NCBI RefSeq assembly: GCF_001886695.1 | Contig: NZ_CP018097.1 | Span: forward strand, 1,259,001-1,323,000 | Source: Aurantiacibacter gangjinensis | GTDB taxonomy: Bacteria; Pseudomonadota; Alphaproteobacteria; Sphingomonadales; Sphingomonadaceae | DNA: 64,000 bases | Direction: 5' to 3' | Part shown: positions 47,790 through 55,470 of the stretch, piece after piece | How the letters are laid out: the number at the start of each line of letters is the position of its first letter | Position numbering within the stretch: position 1 is the stretch's first letter | Notes under the pieces: model-generated | What the model saw: only the letters and a program-made list of their open reading frames with translations | Database searches by the model: none | Told to the model about the DNA's origin: nothing | Translations under genes and position numbers: made by a program

Positions 47790-48706
47790 CGCGCGATCCT
47801 TTTCTTGTAATCCAGCATCGGCCCTGCATCGGGCGTGAAACCGTAAAGCGGTTCGCCCGGCAGCGCCTCCTCCACGATGGCGCGCACTTGCAGCAGCTTG
47901 TCGAGGTCGATGCCGGTGTCGAGGCCCATGCTGTTGAGCATGAGGACAAGGTCTTCTGTCACGATATTGCCACTGGCCCCCGGTGCAAAAGGGCAACCGC
48001 CAAGGCCGCCGAGCGAGGCATCGAAGGTGGTAATCCCTTCCTCCAACCCTGCCACCACATTGGCGAGACCGAGGCCGCGCGTATTGTGGAGGTGGAGCGT
48101 GGTCAGCATGTCGTCGCCCACTGCCGCTTTTACACGCCGCACCAGCCGCCGCACCTGCGCGGGGTCGGCATAACCCGTCGTGTCGGACAGCCCCAGCTCC
48201 TGCGCGCCTGCCTCGACTGCCTGCTCCGCTAGCCGCACCACCTGGTCTTCCGCCACCGCGCCTTCCAGCGTGCAGCCGAACGCGGTGGCGAGGCCGACCG
48301 CGAAATGCGCGCCGCCCTCTCTGGCGATGGCAGCAGCTTCGCGAATTTCGACGACCATCTCGGCATGGTCCTTGCGCAGGTTCTTGCGCGAGTGCGTCTC
48401 GCTCATGGAGAAGGGCAGGCTCATCCCGTCCACTCCTGCATCCACAGCGCGCTGCGCGCCCTTCGCATTGGGAACCAATGCCACCACGGTGAGGCCATCG
48501 ATGCCCTTCGCAAACCGCACCATCTCTGCGGTATCCGCCATTTGCGGCAGCAGCTTGGGTGGCACGAAGCTGCCGACTTCGATCTCCTGCACCCCTGCCG
48601 CCGCCTCTGCCGCGATCCAGCGCTTCTTGGCTTCGAGGTCCATGACGCGATCGATGCTCTGCAAGCCATCGCGCGGGCCGACTTCGGAAACGAGGATATG
48701 GGTCAT
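47786..48706 (-). CDS. HMG-CoA lyase-family enzyme (possibly citramalyl-CoA-type lyase)
   Basis: 306 residues from ATG 48706; a TTG 30 bases upstream is less likely. All family marks are present: 'SEVGPRDGLQ' (metal and catalytic Arg-Asp), 'LHLHNTRGLGLAN' (His ligands), and the active-site signature 'GGLGGCPFAPGASGNIVTED' with its Cys. HMG-CoA lyase splits HMG-CoA to acetyl-CoA and acetoacetate; a related enzyme in Chloroflexus splits (R)-citramalyl-CoA to acetyl-CoA and pyruvate. The LeuCD neighbours favour the second type here, but sequence alone does not decide. Confidence 0.9.
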   Translation of the reverse strand: MTHILVSEVGPRDGLQSIDRVMDLEAKKRWIAAEAAAGVQEIEVGSFVPPKLLPQMADTAEMVRFAKGIDGLTVVALVPNAKGAQRAVDAGVDGMSLPFSMSETHSRKNLRKDHAEMVVEIREAAAIAREGGAHFAVGLATAFGCTLEGAVAEDQVVRLAEQAVEAGAQELGLSDTTGYADPAQVRRLVRRVKAAVGDDMLTTLHLHNTRGLGLANVVAGLEEGITTFDASLGGLGGCPFAPGASGNIVTEDLVLMLNSMGLDTGIDLDKLLQVRAIVEEALPGEPLYGFTPDAGPMLDYKKRIAR

Positions 48707-48883
48707 GCTATGCTGGTGTTCTCGCGAAGTTGACAAAGTTTACACCCTGTCGGCGGTCAAAAAATACTGTAACGAACTGGTTTTCAAGCCGATTTTCGAA
48801 AGCTGCGAAATTGACACTATGCGGCGGAAAATCGCGCCAGCGTCGTCGCGTAGCCTTGGCAGCGCAGGATAGCTGTAGGACAG

Positions 48884-49492
48884 TCACGCCGTAATCCCCA
48901 GATACACCCATGGCCGCGCCTTGCGGTCGGCGGCGGTCCAGTCGGCGATATCGCTTTTCTGCGTAAGCGTCAGGTCGATGGCGTCGAGACCGCCTGCCAG
49001 CATCAGCTTGGCCTCCGGATCGATGGCGAAGGCATGCGTCGCATCGCCGTGGCGCACCTGCTGGCCAGCCAGGTCTACGGTGACTTCAGCGCCTGCCAGC
49101 GCCGCGATGGCGGTGGACTCCAGCTCTACGGGCAGGATGCCGTTGCGCATACAGTTCGCGCGAAATATCGGCGCAAAGCTTTCTGCGATGATGGCGCGGA
49201 TGCCCCATTCGGCCAGCGCCCAGACGGCATGTTCGCGGCTTGAGCCTGCGCCGAAATTCGCGCCGCCCGCCAGGATGCGCGCATGGCGATATGGCGGCTG
49301 GTTGAGCACGAAGTCTGGGTTCTCGGTGCGGCTGTCGGCATCGGCGTAGCGCCACGGCGCAAAGAGCCCGTCCGCCAGCCCCGTCCGCCCGGTGGTTCGC
49401 ATCTCGCGGCTGGGGATGATGGTGTCGGTATCGACATTGTCGACAAGCAAGGGCGCTACGATGCCCGTGAGAGGTTGGGGGAAGGGTGTCAC
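48884..49492 (-). CDS. leuD: Isopropylmalate dehydratase-like small subunit
   Basis: 202 residues from a GTG at 49492 (AGGAG 7 bases upstream). It has the swivel-domain marks of LeuD: 'NVDTDTIIPSRE' and 'NFGAGSSREHAVWALAEWG'. With LeuC it hydrates or isomerises 2-substituted malates/maleates. The position, in an operon with a CoA-transferase and a lyase rather than with leuB, suggests a catabolic paralogue acting on a substituted maleate. A 177-base gap separates it from the lyase gene. Confidence 0.9.
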   Translation of the reverse strand: MTPFPQPLTGIVAPLLVDNVDTDTIIPSREMRTTGRTGLADGLFAPWRYADADSRTENPDFVLNQPPYRHARILAGGANFGAGSSREHAVWALAEWGIRAIIAESFAPIFRANCMRNGILPVELESTAIAALAGAEVTVDLAGQQVRHGDATHAFAIDPEAKLMLAGGLDAIDLTLTQKSDIADWTAADRKARPWVYLGITA

Positions 49493-49513
49493 GCCTATGC
49501 TCCTTCCATCCGG

Positions 49514-49601
49514 TCATCCTGAACTCGTTTCAGGATCCATTTCTCCTCTCGCAGCTTCGGCTCTGAAAAGGACGATGGATGCTGAAACAAGTTCAGCATA
49601 A
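49514..49601. repeat. REP-like inverted element between leuC and leuD
   Basis: Left arm 49514-49540 ('TCATCCTGAACTCGTTTCAG' onward) and right arm 49575-49601 ('ATGGATGCTGAAACAAGTTC' onward) are nearly complementary, with about 22 of 27 positions paired. Each arm is itself a small palindrome (CCTGAA..TTCAGG; GCTGAA..TTCAGC). The form resembles the dispersed palindromic repeats common in sphingomonad genomes. It may fold in the mRNA and separate leuC from leuD expression. Confidence 0.65.
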
Positions 49602-49622
49602 CGAGAAAAGGAAAAGCCTTGA

Positions 49623-51002
49623 TCACGCCGCCACCGCCTCTCGCGCATAATCGCGCGGATCGGCAATCGCACCGGCGATCGCGCTGGCGGCCACCGTTTC
49701 GGGCGAGGCAATGTGGGTGCGGATGCCCGGGCCTTGCCGCCCCTCGAAATTGCGGTTCGTGCTGGAGATGACGCGGCTGCCGGGCGCGAAGCCTTCGCCA
49801 CCTGCATAGAAGCAGAGAGAGCAGCCCGACATCCGCCATTCGAAGCCCGCGGCCACAAAGATTTTGTCCAACCCTTCTGCCTCGGCCTGTCGTTTCACGC
49901 CCAACGAACCGGGGACCACCATGGCAGTCTTTACGGAAGGGGCGATGCGGTGGCCGTCGAGGATGGCGGCGGCGCGGCGCAGGTCGGAAATACGGCTGTT
50001 GGTGCAGCTGCCGATAAAGGCGACATCCAACGGCGTCCCGGCGAGCGGCGCTCCCGCGGCAAGGCCGATATAGTCGTGCACCTTGGCATGGCCCTGCGGC
50101 ACCTTGGCGGTGACGGCAATCGCCTCTTCGGGAGAGGTGCCCCAACTGACCATGGGCGCGATGTCGCCTGCATCGATCACGATCTCGGCATCGAACGCCG
50201 CGTCGGCATCGCTGTGCAGCGTCTGCCAATAGGGATCGGCGAAATCGGCGGGGGCGTAGCGGCGGCCTGCGAGATATTCGAATGTCTTCGCGTCGGGCGC
50301 GACGAAGCCTGCCATGGCGCTGAATTCGGTCGCCATGTTGCACAGCGTCATGCGCCCTTCCATGTCGAGCGCGCTCACTGCGTCGCCTGCAAACTCAACC
50401 GCATGGCCAGCACCGCCGCCCGCGGAATGCGCGGCGATCATATGCAGCGCCATGTCCTTTGCCGTGACGCCGCGGGCGAGTGCGCCCTTGAACGTGACCC
50501 GCATGGTTTTCGGGCGAGAGAGGCGCAGCGTGCCGGTGGCCATGGCATGTTCGGCTTCGGAAGAACCGATGCCCCAAGCCAGCGCGCCGAATGCGCCTTG
50601 CGTGCAGGTATGGCTGTCGGGCGCCACGAGCGTGACGCCGGGTAGCACCACGCCGAGTTCCGGCGAGATTACGTGCACGATGCCCTGGTCGCGGTCGTTC
50701 ACATCGAAAAGCGTGATGCCCGCCGCCTTGCAAGCCGCGCGCGTCTCGGTGATGAACGCCTCGCCGCCCACCATAAGCGTGCCGTCCCCGCGACCGATAC
50801 GCGTGTCGACGATATGGTCCATCACCGCGAAGACGCGCGCCGGATCGTGCACCTTGCGGCCCATCTCTGCCATGCGACCGAGGGCGGCAGCTCCGGTGCG
50901 CTCATGCAGGAAGACGCGGTCGATCGCGATCAGCTGCGCGCCCGATGGCGTATCGGCCACCAGATGCGCATCCCAGATCTTGTCGAACAGCGTCTTTCCC
51001 AT
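49623..51002 (-). CDS. leuC: Isopropylmalate dehydratase-like large subunit
   Basis: 459 residues. Aconitase-family large subunit with the [4Fe-4S] Cys in 'FIGSCTNSR' and 'SGCSLCF', and 'GDSHT'-like 'PDSHTCTQGAFGALAWGIG'. The segment after 'FAVMDHIVDTR' (about residues 60-85) departs from the biosynthetic LeuC pattern as I recall it. With LeuD it probably hydrates citraconate or another substituted maleate to the malate. Third gene of the leftward operon, 9 bases after a DUF3598-like gene. Confidence 0.9.
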   Translation of the reverse strand: MGKTLFDKIWDAHLVADTPSGAQLIAIDRVFLHERTGAAALGRMAEMGRKVHDPARVFAVMDHIVDTRIGRGDGTLMVGGEAFITETRAACKAAGITLFDVNDRDQGIVHVISPELGVVLPGVTLVAPDSHTCTQGAFGALAWGIGSSEAEHAMATGTLRLSRPKTMRVTFKGALARGVTAKDMALHMIAAHSAGGGAGHAVEFAGDAVSALDMEGRMTLCNMATEFSAMAGFVAPDAKTFEYLAGRRYAPADFADPYWQTLHSDADAAFDAEIVIDAGDIAPMVSWGTSPEEAIAVTAKVPQGHAKVHDYIGLAAGAPLAGTPLDVAFIGSCTNSRISDLRRAAAILDGHRIAPSVKTAMVVPGSLGVKRQAEAEGLDKIFVAAGFEWRMSGCSLCFYAGGEGFAPGSRVISSTNRNFEGRQGPGIRTHIASPETVAASAIAGAIADPRDYAREAVAA

Positions 51003-51011
51003 CGGCGTGCG

Positions 51012-51560
51012 TTATCCTCCGAAGCCCGGTCCGCCGCCGAATTCGACGTGAATGCCTTTCTCGGCCGCTTCCTTCATCTCGGCATCCATGGCTTTCCAGT
51101 CACGGGTCACGAGGTGTTCCTGTATCGCCGTGCGCGTTTCCAGCAGGCCGTTGCGAATCCAGTGCCAGGTGCGGCAGCGGTTCTGGCCGTCATCGGAGAT
51201 CTGGATCTGTTCGTAGAGGTAGAGCGAGGGGTCGCCCGTGCGCTGCCAGTAGAGCATGACGGTGCGGTTGTATTCATCCAGCGGAACCTCGGCCGCCCAG
51301 CCCTGGATCAGGTCGTTGTCCCACCACACGCGGCCATCGCGATAAGTGGCGGGAAAGTCGCGGATTTCGGTCTTGCCGTCGGGCCAGCGATAGTGATTGG
51401 TCTGGTGGTAGGGCGTCTCGTCGTCGCCCGTCATGCGGCAGAGCAGGCGGCTGGCATGCTCGTCGATCTTTTCGTTGGCAGCGTTGAAGTAGGAATAGAC
51501 CCCGTCCCACACGCCTTCGTGGCGGGCCAGCAGCGGCATTTCCTTTGCAAGATCGACCAT
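51012..51560 (-). CDS. DUF3598-like (calycin-type) protein
   Basis: 182 residues from ATG 51560 behind GGAGGA. It begins 'EMPLLARHEGVWDGVYSYF' and continues with aromatic-rich beta-strand sequence ('HYRWPDGKTEIRDF', 'GRVWWDNDLIQGW', 'RTWHWIRNGLLETR'), the look of a beta-barrel ligand-binding or lipocalin-like fold. No signal peptide. A paralogue lies at 56882-57343 in the divergent operon. Function unknown; binding a hydrophobic pathway intermediate is a guess. Confidence 0.7.
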   Translation of the reverse strand: MVDLAKEMPLLARHEGVWDGVYSYFNAANEKIDEHASRLLCRMTGDDETPYHQTNHYRWPDGKTEIRDFPATYRDGRVWWDNDLIQGWAAEVPLDEYNRTVMLYWQRTGDPSLYLYEQIQISDDGQNRCRTWHWIRNGLLETRTAIQEHLVTRDWKAMDAEMKEAAEKGIHVEFGGGPGFGG

Positions 51561-51562
51561 GA

Positions 51563-52879
51563 TTATCCTCCGTGTATCTCTTGTAGCAGATGATGATAGC
51601 GGCGCGCTTCGCTTCCCGCCCGAAGGCGGGCGCGGGCGCGGCGGTGTATTGCCGCAGGCTCCAGCGCGGCCGCATTGATTTCGATCACATTGTCGGGGCT
51701 CGCGGCATACCACGGCGCGAACATCGCCTCGGCGCGCGAGGCGCTCCATGCGCGGTGCAGGTAATTGCCGAAGCGGTCCGTTGTGAGGTCTGGATAGAGC
51801 AGGTCCGGGTCGCCATCGGGCGGCGTGGACCAGTCGATCCGCTGCGCGCCGAGCGCTTTGGCAGCGGCCTCGATAGCGGCGCCGATATCGTCGGCCTTGC
51901 CCGAGAGACCGTGACCGGGCACGTCGATGGCCAAATTTTCGCTTAGATCCATTTCCGCGGCGGGCCGGTGGAGCGATAGGGCCTCCGCTCCGCGATGGCC
52001 GCGCCAGTGGACGAGGCCGTGTTCCAGCGCCAACCAGCCTTCGTCGCTATCCTCTGCGAGGTCGGGGCATGGCGCTCCGCCTCCAAGTTGTTGCAGGAAG
52101 GCCAGCGACTGCGCGTGATGCTCTTCCGGCGTGGCAACCGGATGGGCGGACCAGTTTGCGGGCAGATCGCCCAAACGGCCGAGATGGGGCAGCAGCGGGT
52201 CGCCTTCGAATGCCGTGATAAGCGCCGGCGGCACCGGCGCATCGTTACCCGGCAAGTCCCTCGGCGCGCGCAGGACTGCGCCATATCCGGCGCGATAGGC
52301 ATTACCGCTATCCATCATTTCCATGATCGCGCGGTGCACGCGCTGCGGGTCGGCATGGGCGACACCGAGGCGCGCTTCGTCGCGGATGTCGAACCACGGG
52401 AAGAACCAGCTCTGTTCCAGCATGCGGTTCCACAGCCATGTCAGGTGCTCGCCATAGGCGCTGGGGTGCCATTGGGGGAGGTAACTCTCGCCGAAGATCG
52501 TCATCTCTTCGGCGGTCCAGACGGCATAGCCGCCAATGGCCATGCAGCTGAAAAGTTCGGGCCGCTGCTTGATCGCGGCGACGAGGATGACGCCGCCCGA
52601 ATGGAAGCCGTAGGCAGCGCAGCGCCCGATCCCGAGCGCATCGCAAAATTGCCCAAGAGCGGCTGCGAAATCGCCGATCTCCGGCTCGTCTTCGAGCGGA
52701 TCGGACTGCCCAAAACCCGGCGTATCGGGCGCGATGCAGGTGAAATGCGGCGCCCATTTGCGCATCAGCTCTTCATATTCGGCTGAGGATCGCGGGCTCT
52801 GATGCACCATCAGCAGCGCAGGCCCGCTGCCACAGCGGCGATAATGCACCTTGCGAGAGGTGCCAGGTATCGTCAGCAT
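51563..52879 (-). CDS. Alpha/beta hydrolase with an extra C-terminal half-domain
   Basis: 438 residues from ATG 52879 (a TTG at 52900 would add 7). Residues 1-280 are an alpha/beta hydrolase: 'HQSPRSSAEYEELM', 'APDTPGFGQSDPL' and the nucleophile elbow 'YGFHSGG' (S94). Residues about 280-390 contain 'LAIDVPGHGLSGKADDIGAAIEAAAKALGA', which repeats the 'D-PG-G-S' block of the first half without a nucleophile. First gene of the leftward operon, beginning next to copy 2 of the palindrome. It probably cleaves an ester, amide or C-C bond. Confidence 0.87.
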   Translation of the reverse strand: MLTIPGTSRKVHYRRCGSGPALLMVHQSPRSSAEYEELMRKWAPHFTCIAPDTPGFGQSDPLEDEPEIGDFAAALGQFCDALGIGRCAAYGFHSGGVILVAAIKQRPELFSCMAIGGYAVWTAEEMTIFGESYLPQWHPSAYGEHLTWLWNRMLEQSWFFPWFDIRDEARLGVAHADPQRVHRAIMEMMDSGNAYRAGYGAVLRAPRDLPGNDAPVPPALITAFEGDPLLPHLGRLGDLPANWSAHPVATPEEHHAQSLAFLQQLGGGAPCPDLAEDSDEGWLALEHGLVHWRGHRGAEALSLHRPAAEMDLSENLAIDVPGHGLSGKADDIGAAIEAAAKALGAQRIDWSTPPDGDPDLLYPDLTTDRFGNYLHRAWSASRAEAMFAPWYAASPDNVIEINAAALEPAAIHRRARARLRAGSEARRYHHLLQEIHGG

Positions 52880-52902
52880 GTGGCGCGTGATCGTCGTCAA
52901 AA

Positions 52903-52920
52903 AATTTGTCCGGACAAATT
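52903..52920. promoter_or_regulatory. 18-bp palindromic operator AATTTGTCCGGACAAATT (copy 2)
   Basis: Identical to 42667-42684. It sits in the 108-base gap between the divergent alpha/beta hydrolase and isochorismatase genes, where one bound dimer could control both operons. It lies 23 bases from the leftward ATG and 67 from the rightward ATG. Confidence 0.85.
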
Positions 52921-52987
52921 CTGCTCGACATCTCCTTAGGCGCGGCTATTCTCCCATGTCAAAGACAAATCTGGGATGAGGAACCCG

Positions 52988-53671
52988 ATGGCCGAACAGG
53001 TAGGGACGAAGATGGTAGATGACGGGCGCACGGCCCGCGAAATCTTCGAGGAAGTGATGGCAAATCCGGCCCGCAAGAAGTTCGGCTTTGGCGAGAAGCT
53101 GGCGATCGTGAATGTCGATCCGCAGCAGGCCTATACGCGCCTGGATATGTTCAAGACGTCCTACGAAACGGACCCGCGCCAGATCGAATATATCAATACG
53201 ATCAGCCGCTTGGCGCGTGAACGCGGCATGCCGGTGATCTGGAGCCATGTCGCCTATAAGAACGATGCCGGCGATGCAGGCGTATGGGGTACGCGCACCG
53301 ATACGGAGGACAGCCTGCAGAACATCAAATACGGGTCCGACAGGCATGCTTTCGATCCGCGCTGCGATATCCACGACGATGACATGCAGTTCACCAAGCG
53401 CATGCCGTCTGCCTTCTTCGAGACGCCGCTCGCCAGCTATCTGGTGTGGAACAAGGTGGATACGGTGGTGGTGACAGGCGGAAGCACCAGCGGCTGTGTG
53501 CGCGCGACGGCGGTGGACGCGCTGAGCCATGGCTATCGCACCATCGTGCCGATCGAAACCTGCTCCGACAAGCATGCCAGCTTCCACTTCGCCAACCTCA
53601 CCGATCTGCAACTGAAATATGCCGATGTGGAGCCGGTGCAGACGGTCATCGACTGGTTCGAGGCGCGGTAA
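52988..53671 (+). CDS. Isochorismatase-family cysteine hydrolase
   Basis: 227 residues from ATG 52988 (GAGGA 5 bases before). The catalytic triad of the family is visible: D44 in 'AIVNVDPQQAY', K137 in 'FTKRMPSAF' and C170 in 'GGSTSGCVRATAVDA', preceded by the usual cis-peptide region. Relatives include N-carbamoylsarcosine amidase and maleamate amidohydrolase, which release ammonia from small amides. First gene of the rightward operon; it may hydrolyse the half-amide formed by the neighbouring deacetylase/imidase-like enzymes. Confidence 0.9.
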   Translation: MAEQVGTKMVDDGRTAREIFEEVMANPARKKFGFGEKLAIVNVDPQQAYTRLDMFKTSYETDPRQIEYINTISRLARERGMPVIWSHVAYKNDAGDAGVWGTRTDTEDSLQNIKYGSDRHAFDPRCDIHDDDMQFTKRMPSAFFETPLASYLVWNKVDTVVVTGGSTSGCVRATAVDALSHGYRTIVPIETCSDKHASFHFANLTDLQLKYADVEPVQTVIDWFEAR

Positions 53672-53677
53672 TTTGCG

Positions 53678-54556
53678 ATGCAGGAAAACGCCGCCGACCC
53701 CGGCCTCTACGATTACCATCCGTATAATAACCGTCCGAAAATCGAGTGGCCGGAGGGCAAAACCTGCGCCGTTTGGGTCGCGCCCAACCTCGAATATTAC
53801 GAGATCGACCCGCCTGCCAATCCGCACCGCAAGGCGTGGAGCAAGCCGCATCCCGATGTGGTGGGCTATTCCTATCGCGACCATTCCAACCGGGTGAGCC
53901 ACTGGCGCATGGCCGATGCGATGGGACGGCACGGCTTTCCCGGCAGCGTCAGCCTGTCGGTCGCCCTGTGCGATCACCATCCCGAAGTCGTGGCCGACGG
54001 CGCCGCGCGCGGGTGGGAGTTCTTCAGCCACGGCATTTACAACACCCGCTATTCCTACGGCATGGATGAGGCGCAAGAACGCGCGATTATCGAGGACTCC
54101 ATTGAAACCGTGCAGCGCGCCACCGGCCAGCGCATTCGCGGCTGGCTGGCGCCCGCGCTGACCCACACGCCGCGCACGCTGGACCTGATCGCCGAATACG
54201 GGATGGATTTCACCTGCGACCTTTATCACGACGACCAGGTGCAGGAGGTGAAGGTGGCCAGCGGCCAGCTAGCCTCCATCCCCTACAGCCTGGAAGTGAA
54301 CGACCATTACGGTTTCAATGTCTATGGCATGTCGGGCCGCGAATATGCCGACAGCCTGCTGCGCCAGTTCGAGCGGCTGGCCGCCGAAGGTGAGCGTTCA
54401 GGCACGGTCATGTGCATCCCGATCCACGCCTATTTGATAGGCCAGCCCCACCGCATCGGCCCGTTCGAAGAGGCGCTGCGCCGCATCGCCGCAGACCCGC
54501 GCTGCTGGAAAGCGCGGGCTGGCGAGATTGTGGATGCGTGGAGGGCGCAGGTGTGA
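53678..54556 (+). CDS. Polysaccharide deacetylase-family hydrolase (imidase/PuuE-like)
   Basis: 292 residues, the size of described bacterial imidases and of PuuE allantoinase. It starts 'WPEGKTCAVWVAPNLEYYEI', has 'FFSHGIYNTRYSYGMDEAQERAII' (the conserved His-Gly and the PuuE-type helix), 'GWLAPALTHTPRTLDLIAEYG', and 'IPIHAYLIGQPHR' near the end. No signal peptide, so a cytosolic small-molecule hydrolase is more likely than a glycan deacetylase. It starts 6 bases after the isochorismatase gene. Cyclic imide or ureide ring opening is the inferred role. Confidence 0.87.
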   Translation: MQENAADPGLYDYHPYNNRPKIEWPEGKTCAVWVAPNLEYYEIDPPANPHRKAWSKPHPDVVGYSYRDHSNRVSHWRMADAMGRHGFPGSVSLSVALCDHHPEVVADGAARGWEFFSHGIYNTRYSYGMDEAQERAIIEDSIETVQRATGQRIRGWLAPALTHTPRTLDLIAEYGMDFTCDLYHDDQVQEVKVASGQLASIPYSLEVNDHYGFNVYGMSGREYADSLLRQFERLAAEGERSGTVMCIPIHAYLIGQPHRIGPFEEALRRIAADPRCWKARAGEIVDAWRAQV

Positions 54557-55470
54557 CTCTCGATCCCGAATACACCCGCTACCCCCACCGCCGCGAGGGC
54601 TATGATCACGACCTTTACCAATGGTCCAACCTCCACGCCCGCGCGCCAGTCCGCTGGCCGGGCGGCAAGTCCGTCGCAATCGTCCTCTGCGTCAGCCTCG
54701 AATATTTCCCGATTCTACCGGAAGACGAGCCGTTCCGTGCGCCTGGGCACATGGTCACGCCCTATCCCGATTACCGACACTACACCGTGCGCGATTACGG
54801 CAACCGGGTGGCGGTGTTTCGCCTGCTCGATGCGTTTGCCAAGGCAGGCGTCACGGCCAGCTTCGCGACGAATGCCGCTGTGGCGGAGCGTTATCCGGAA
54901 CTGATCGACGCCGTGAAAGCGGGCGGGCACGAGATCATCGCGCATTCCACCGATATGAACGGCACCATCGCTTCCACCCTGTCCGAAGCGGAGGAACGTG
55001 CGCTGATCGCGGAGAGCCTTGCGCGACTTGAAGCCGCCACCGGCACGACGCCGAAAGGCTGGCTTTCTATCGCCCGCTCTCAAAGCTGGCGCACTGTGGA
55101 CCTGCTGAAAGAGCATGGCCTCACCTATTGCTGCGACTGGGTGAATGACGAGCTGCCCTGGCGCTTTAACAACGGGCTCATCAACCTGCCGCTGAGCGTG
55201 GACTTGTCGGATCGGCAGATCGTGGCAGTACAGCAACATTCGGCGGAAGCCTGGGCGCGTATGATGCGCGATGCTTTCGCATTCCTGGCGCAGGAGGCCG
55301 CCAGGCAATCGAGCGCGCGCCTGCTGCCGATGCAGCTGACGCCTTACATCATGGGCCAGCCCTTCCGCATCGCCGCGCTGGAGGATTTGCTGGCAGACCT
55401 CACCGCGCGCAGCGAGGCGTGGTTTGGCAGTGGCAGCGCCGTGGTGGAAAGCTGGGAGGCGCAGCAATGA
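54553..55470 (+). CDS. Second polysaccharide deacetylase-family hydrolase (PuuE-like)
   Basis: 305 residues from a GTG at 54553 that overlaps the previous stop (GTGA); longer frames start inside the upstream gene. Paralogue of the preceding enzyme: 'WPGGKSVAIVLCVSLEYFPI', 'EIIAHSTDMNGT', 'GWLSIARSQSWRTVDLLKEHG', 'LTPYIMGQPFRIAALE'. The HSTD block differs from HGIY in the first copy, so the two may act on different substrates or form a heteromer. Confidence 0.87.
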   Translation: MTLDPEYTRYPHRREGYDHDLYQWSNLHARAPVRWPGGKSVAIVLCVSLEYFPILPEDEPFRAPGHMVTPYPDYRHYTVRDYGNRVAVFRLLDAFAKAGVTASFATNAAVAERYPELIDAVKAGGHEIIAHSTDMNGTIASTLSEAEERALIAESLARLEAATGTTPKGWLSIARSQSWRTVDLLKEHGLTYCCDWVNDELPWRFNNGLINLPLSVDLSDRQIVAVQQHSAEAWARMMRDAFAFLAQEAARQSSARLLPMQLTPYIMGQPFRIAALEDLLADLTARSEAWFGSGSAVVESWEAQQ

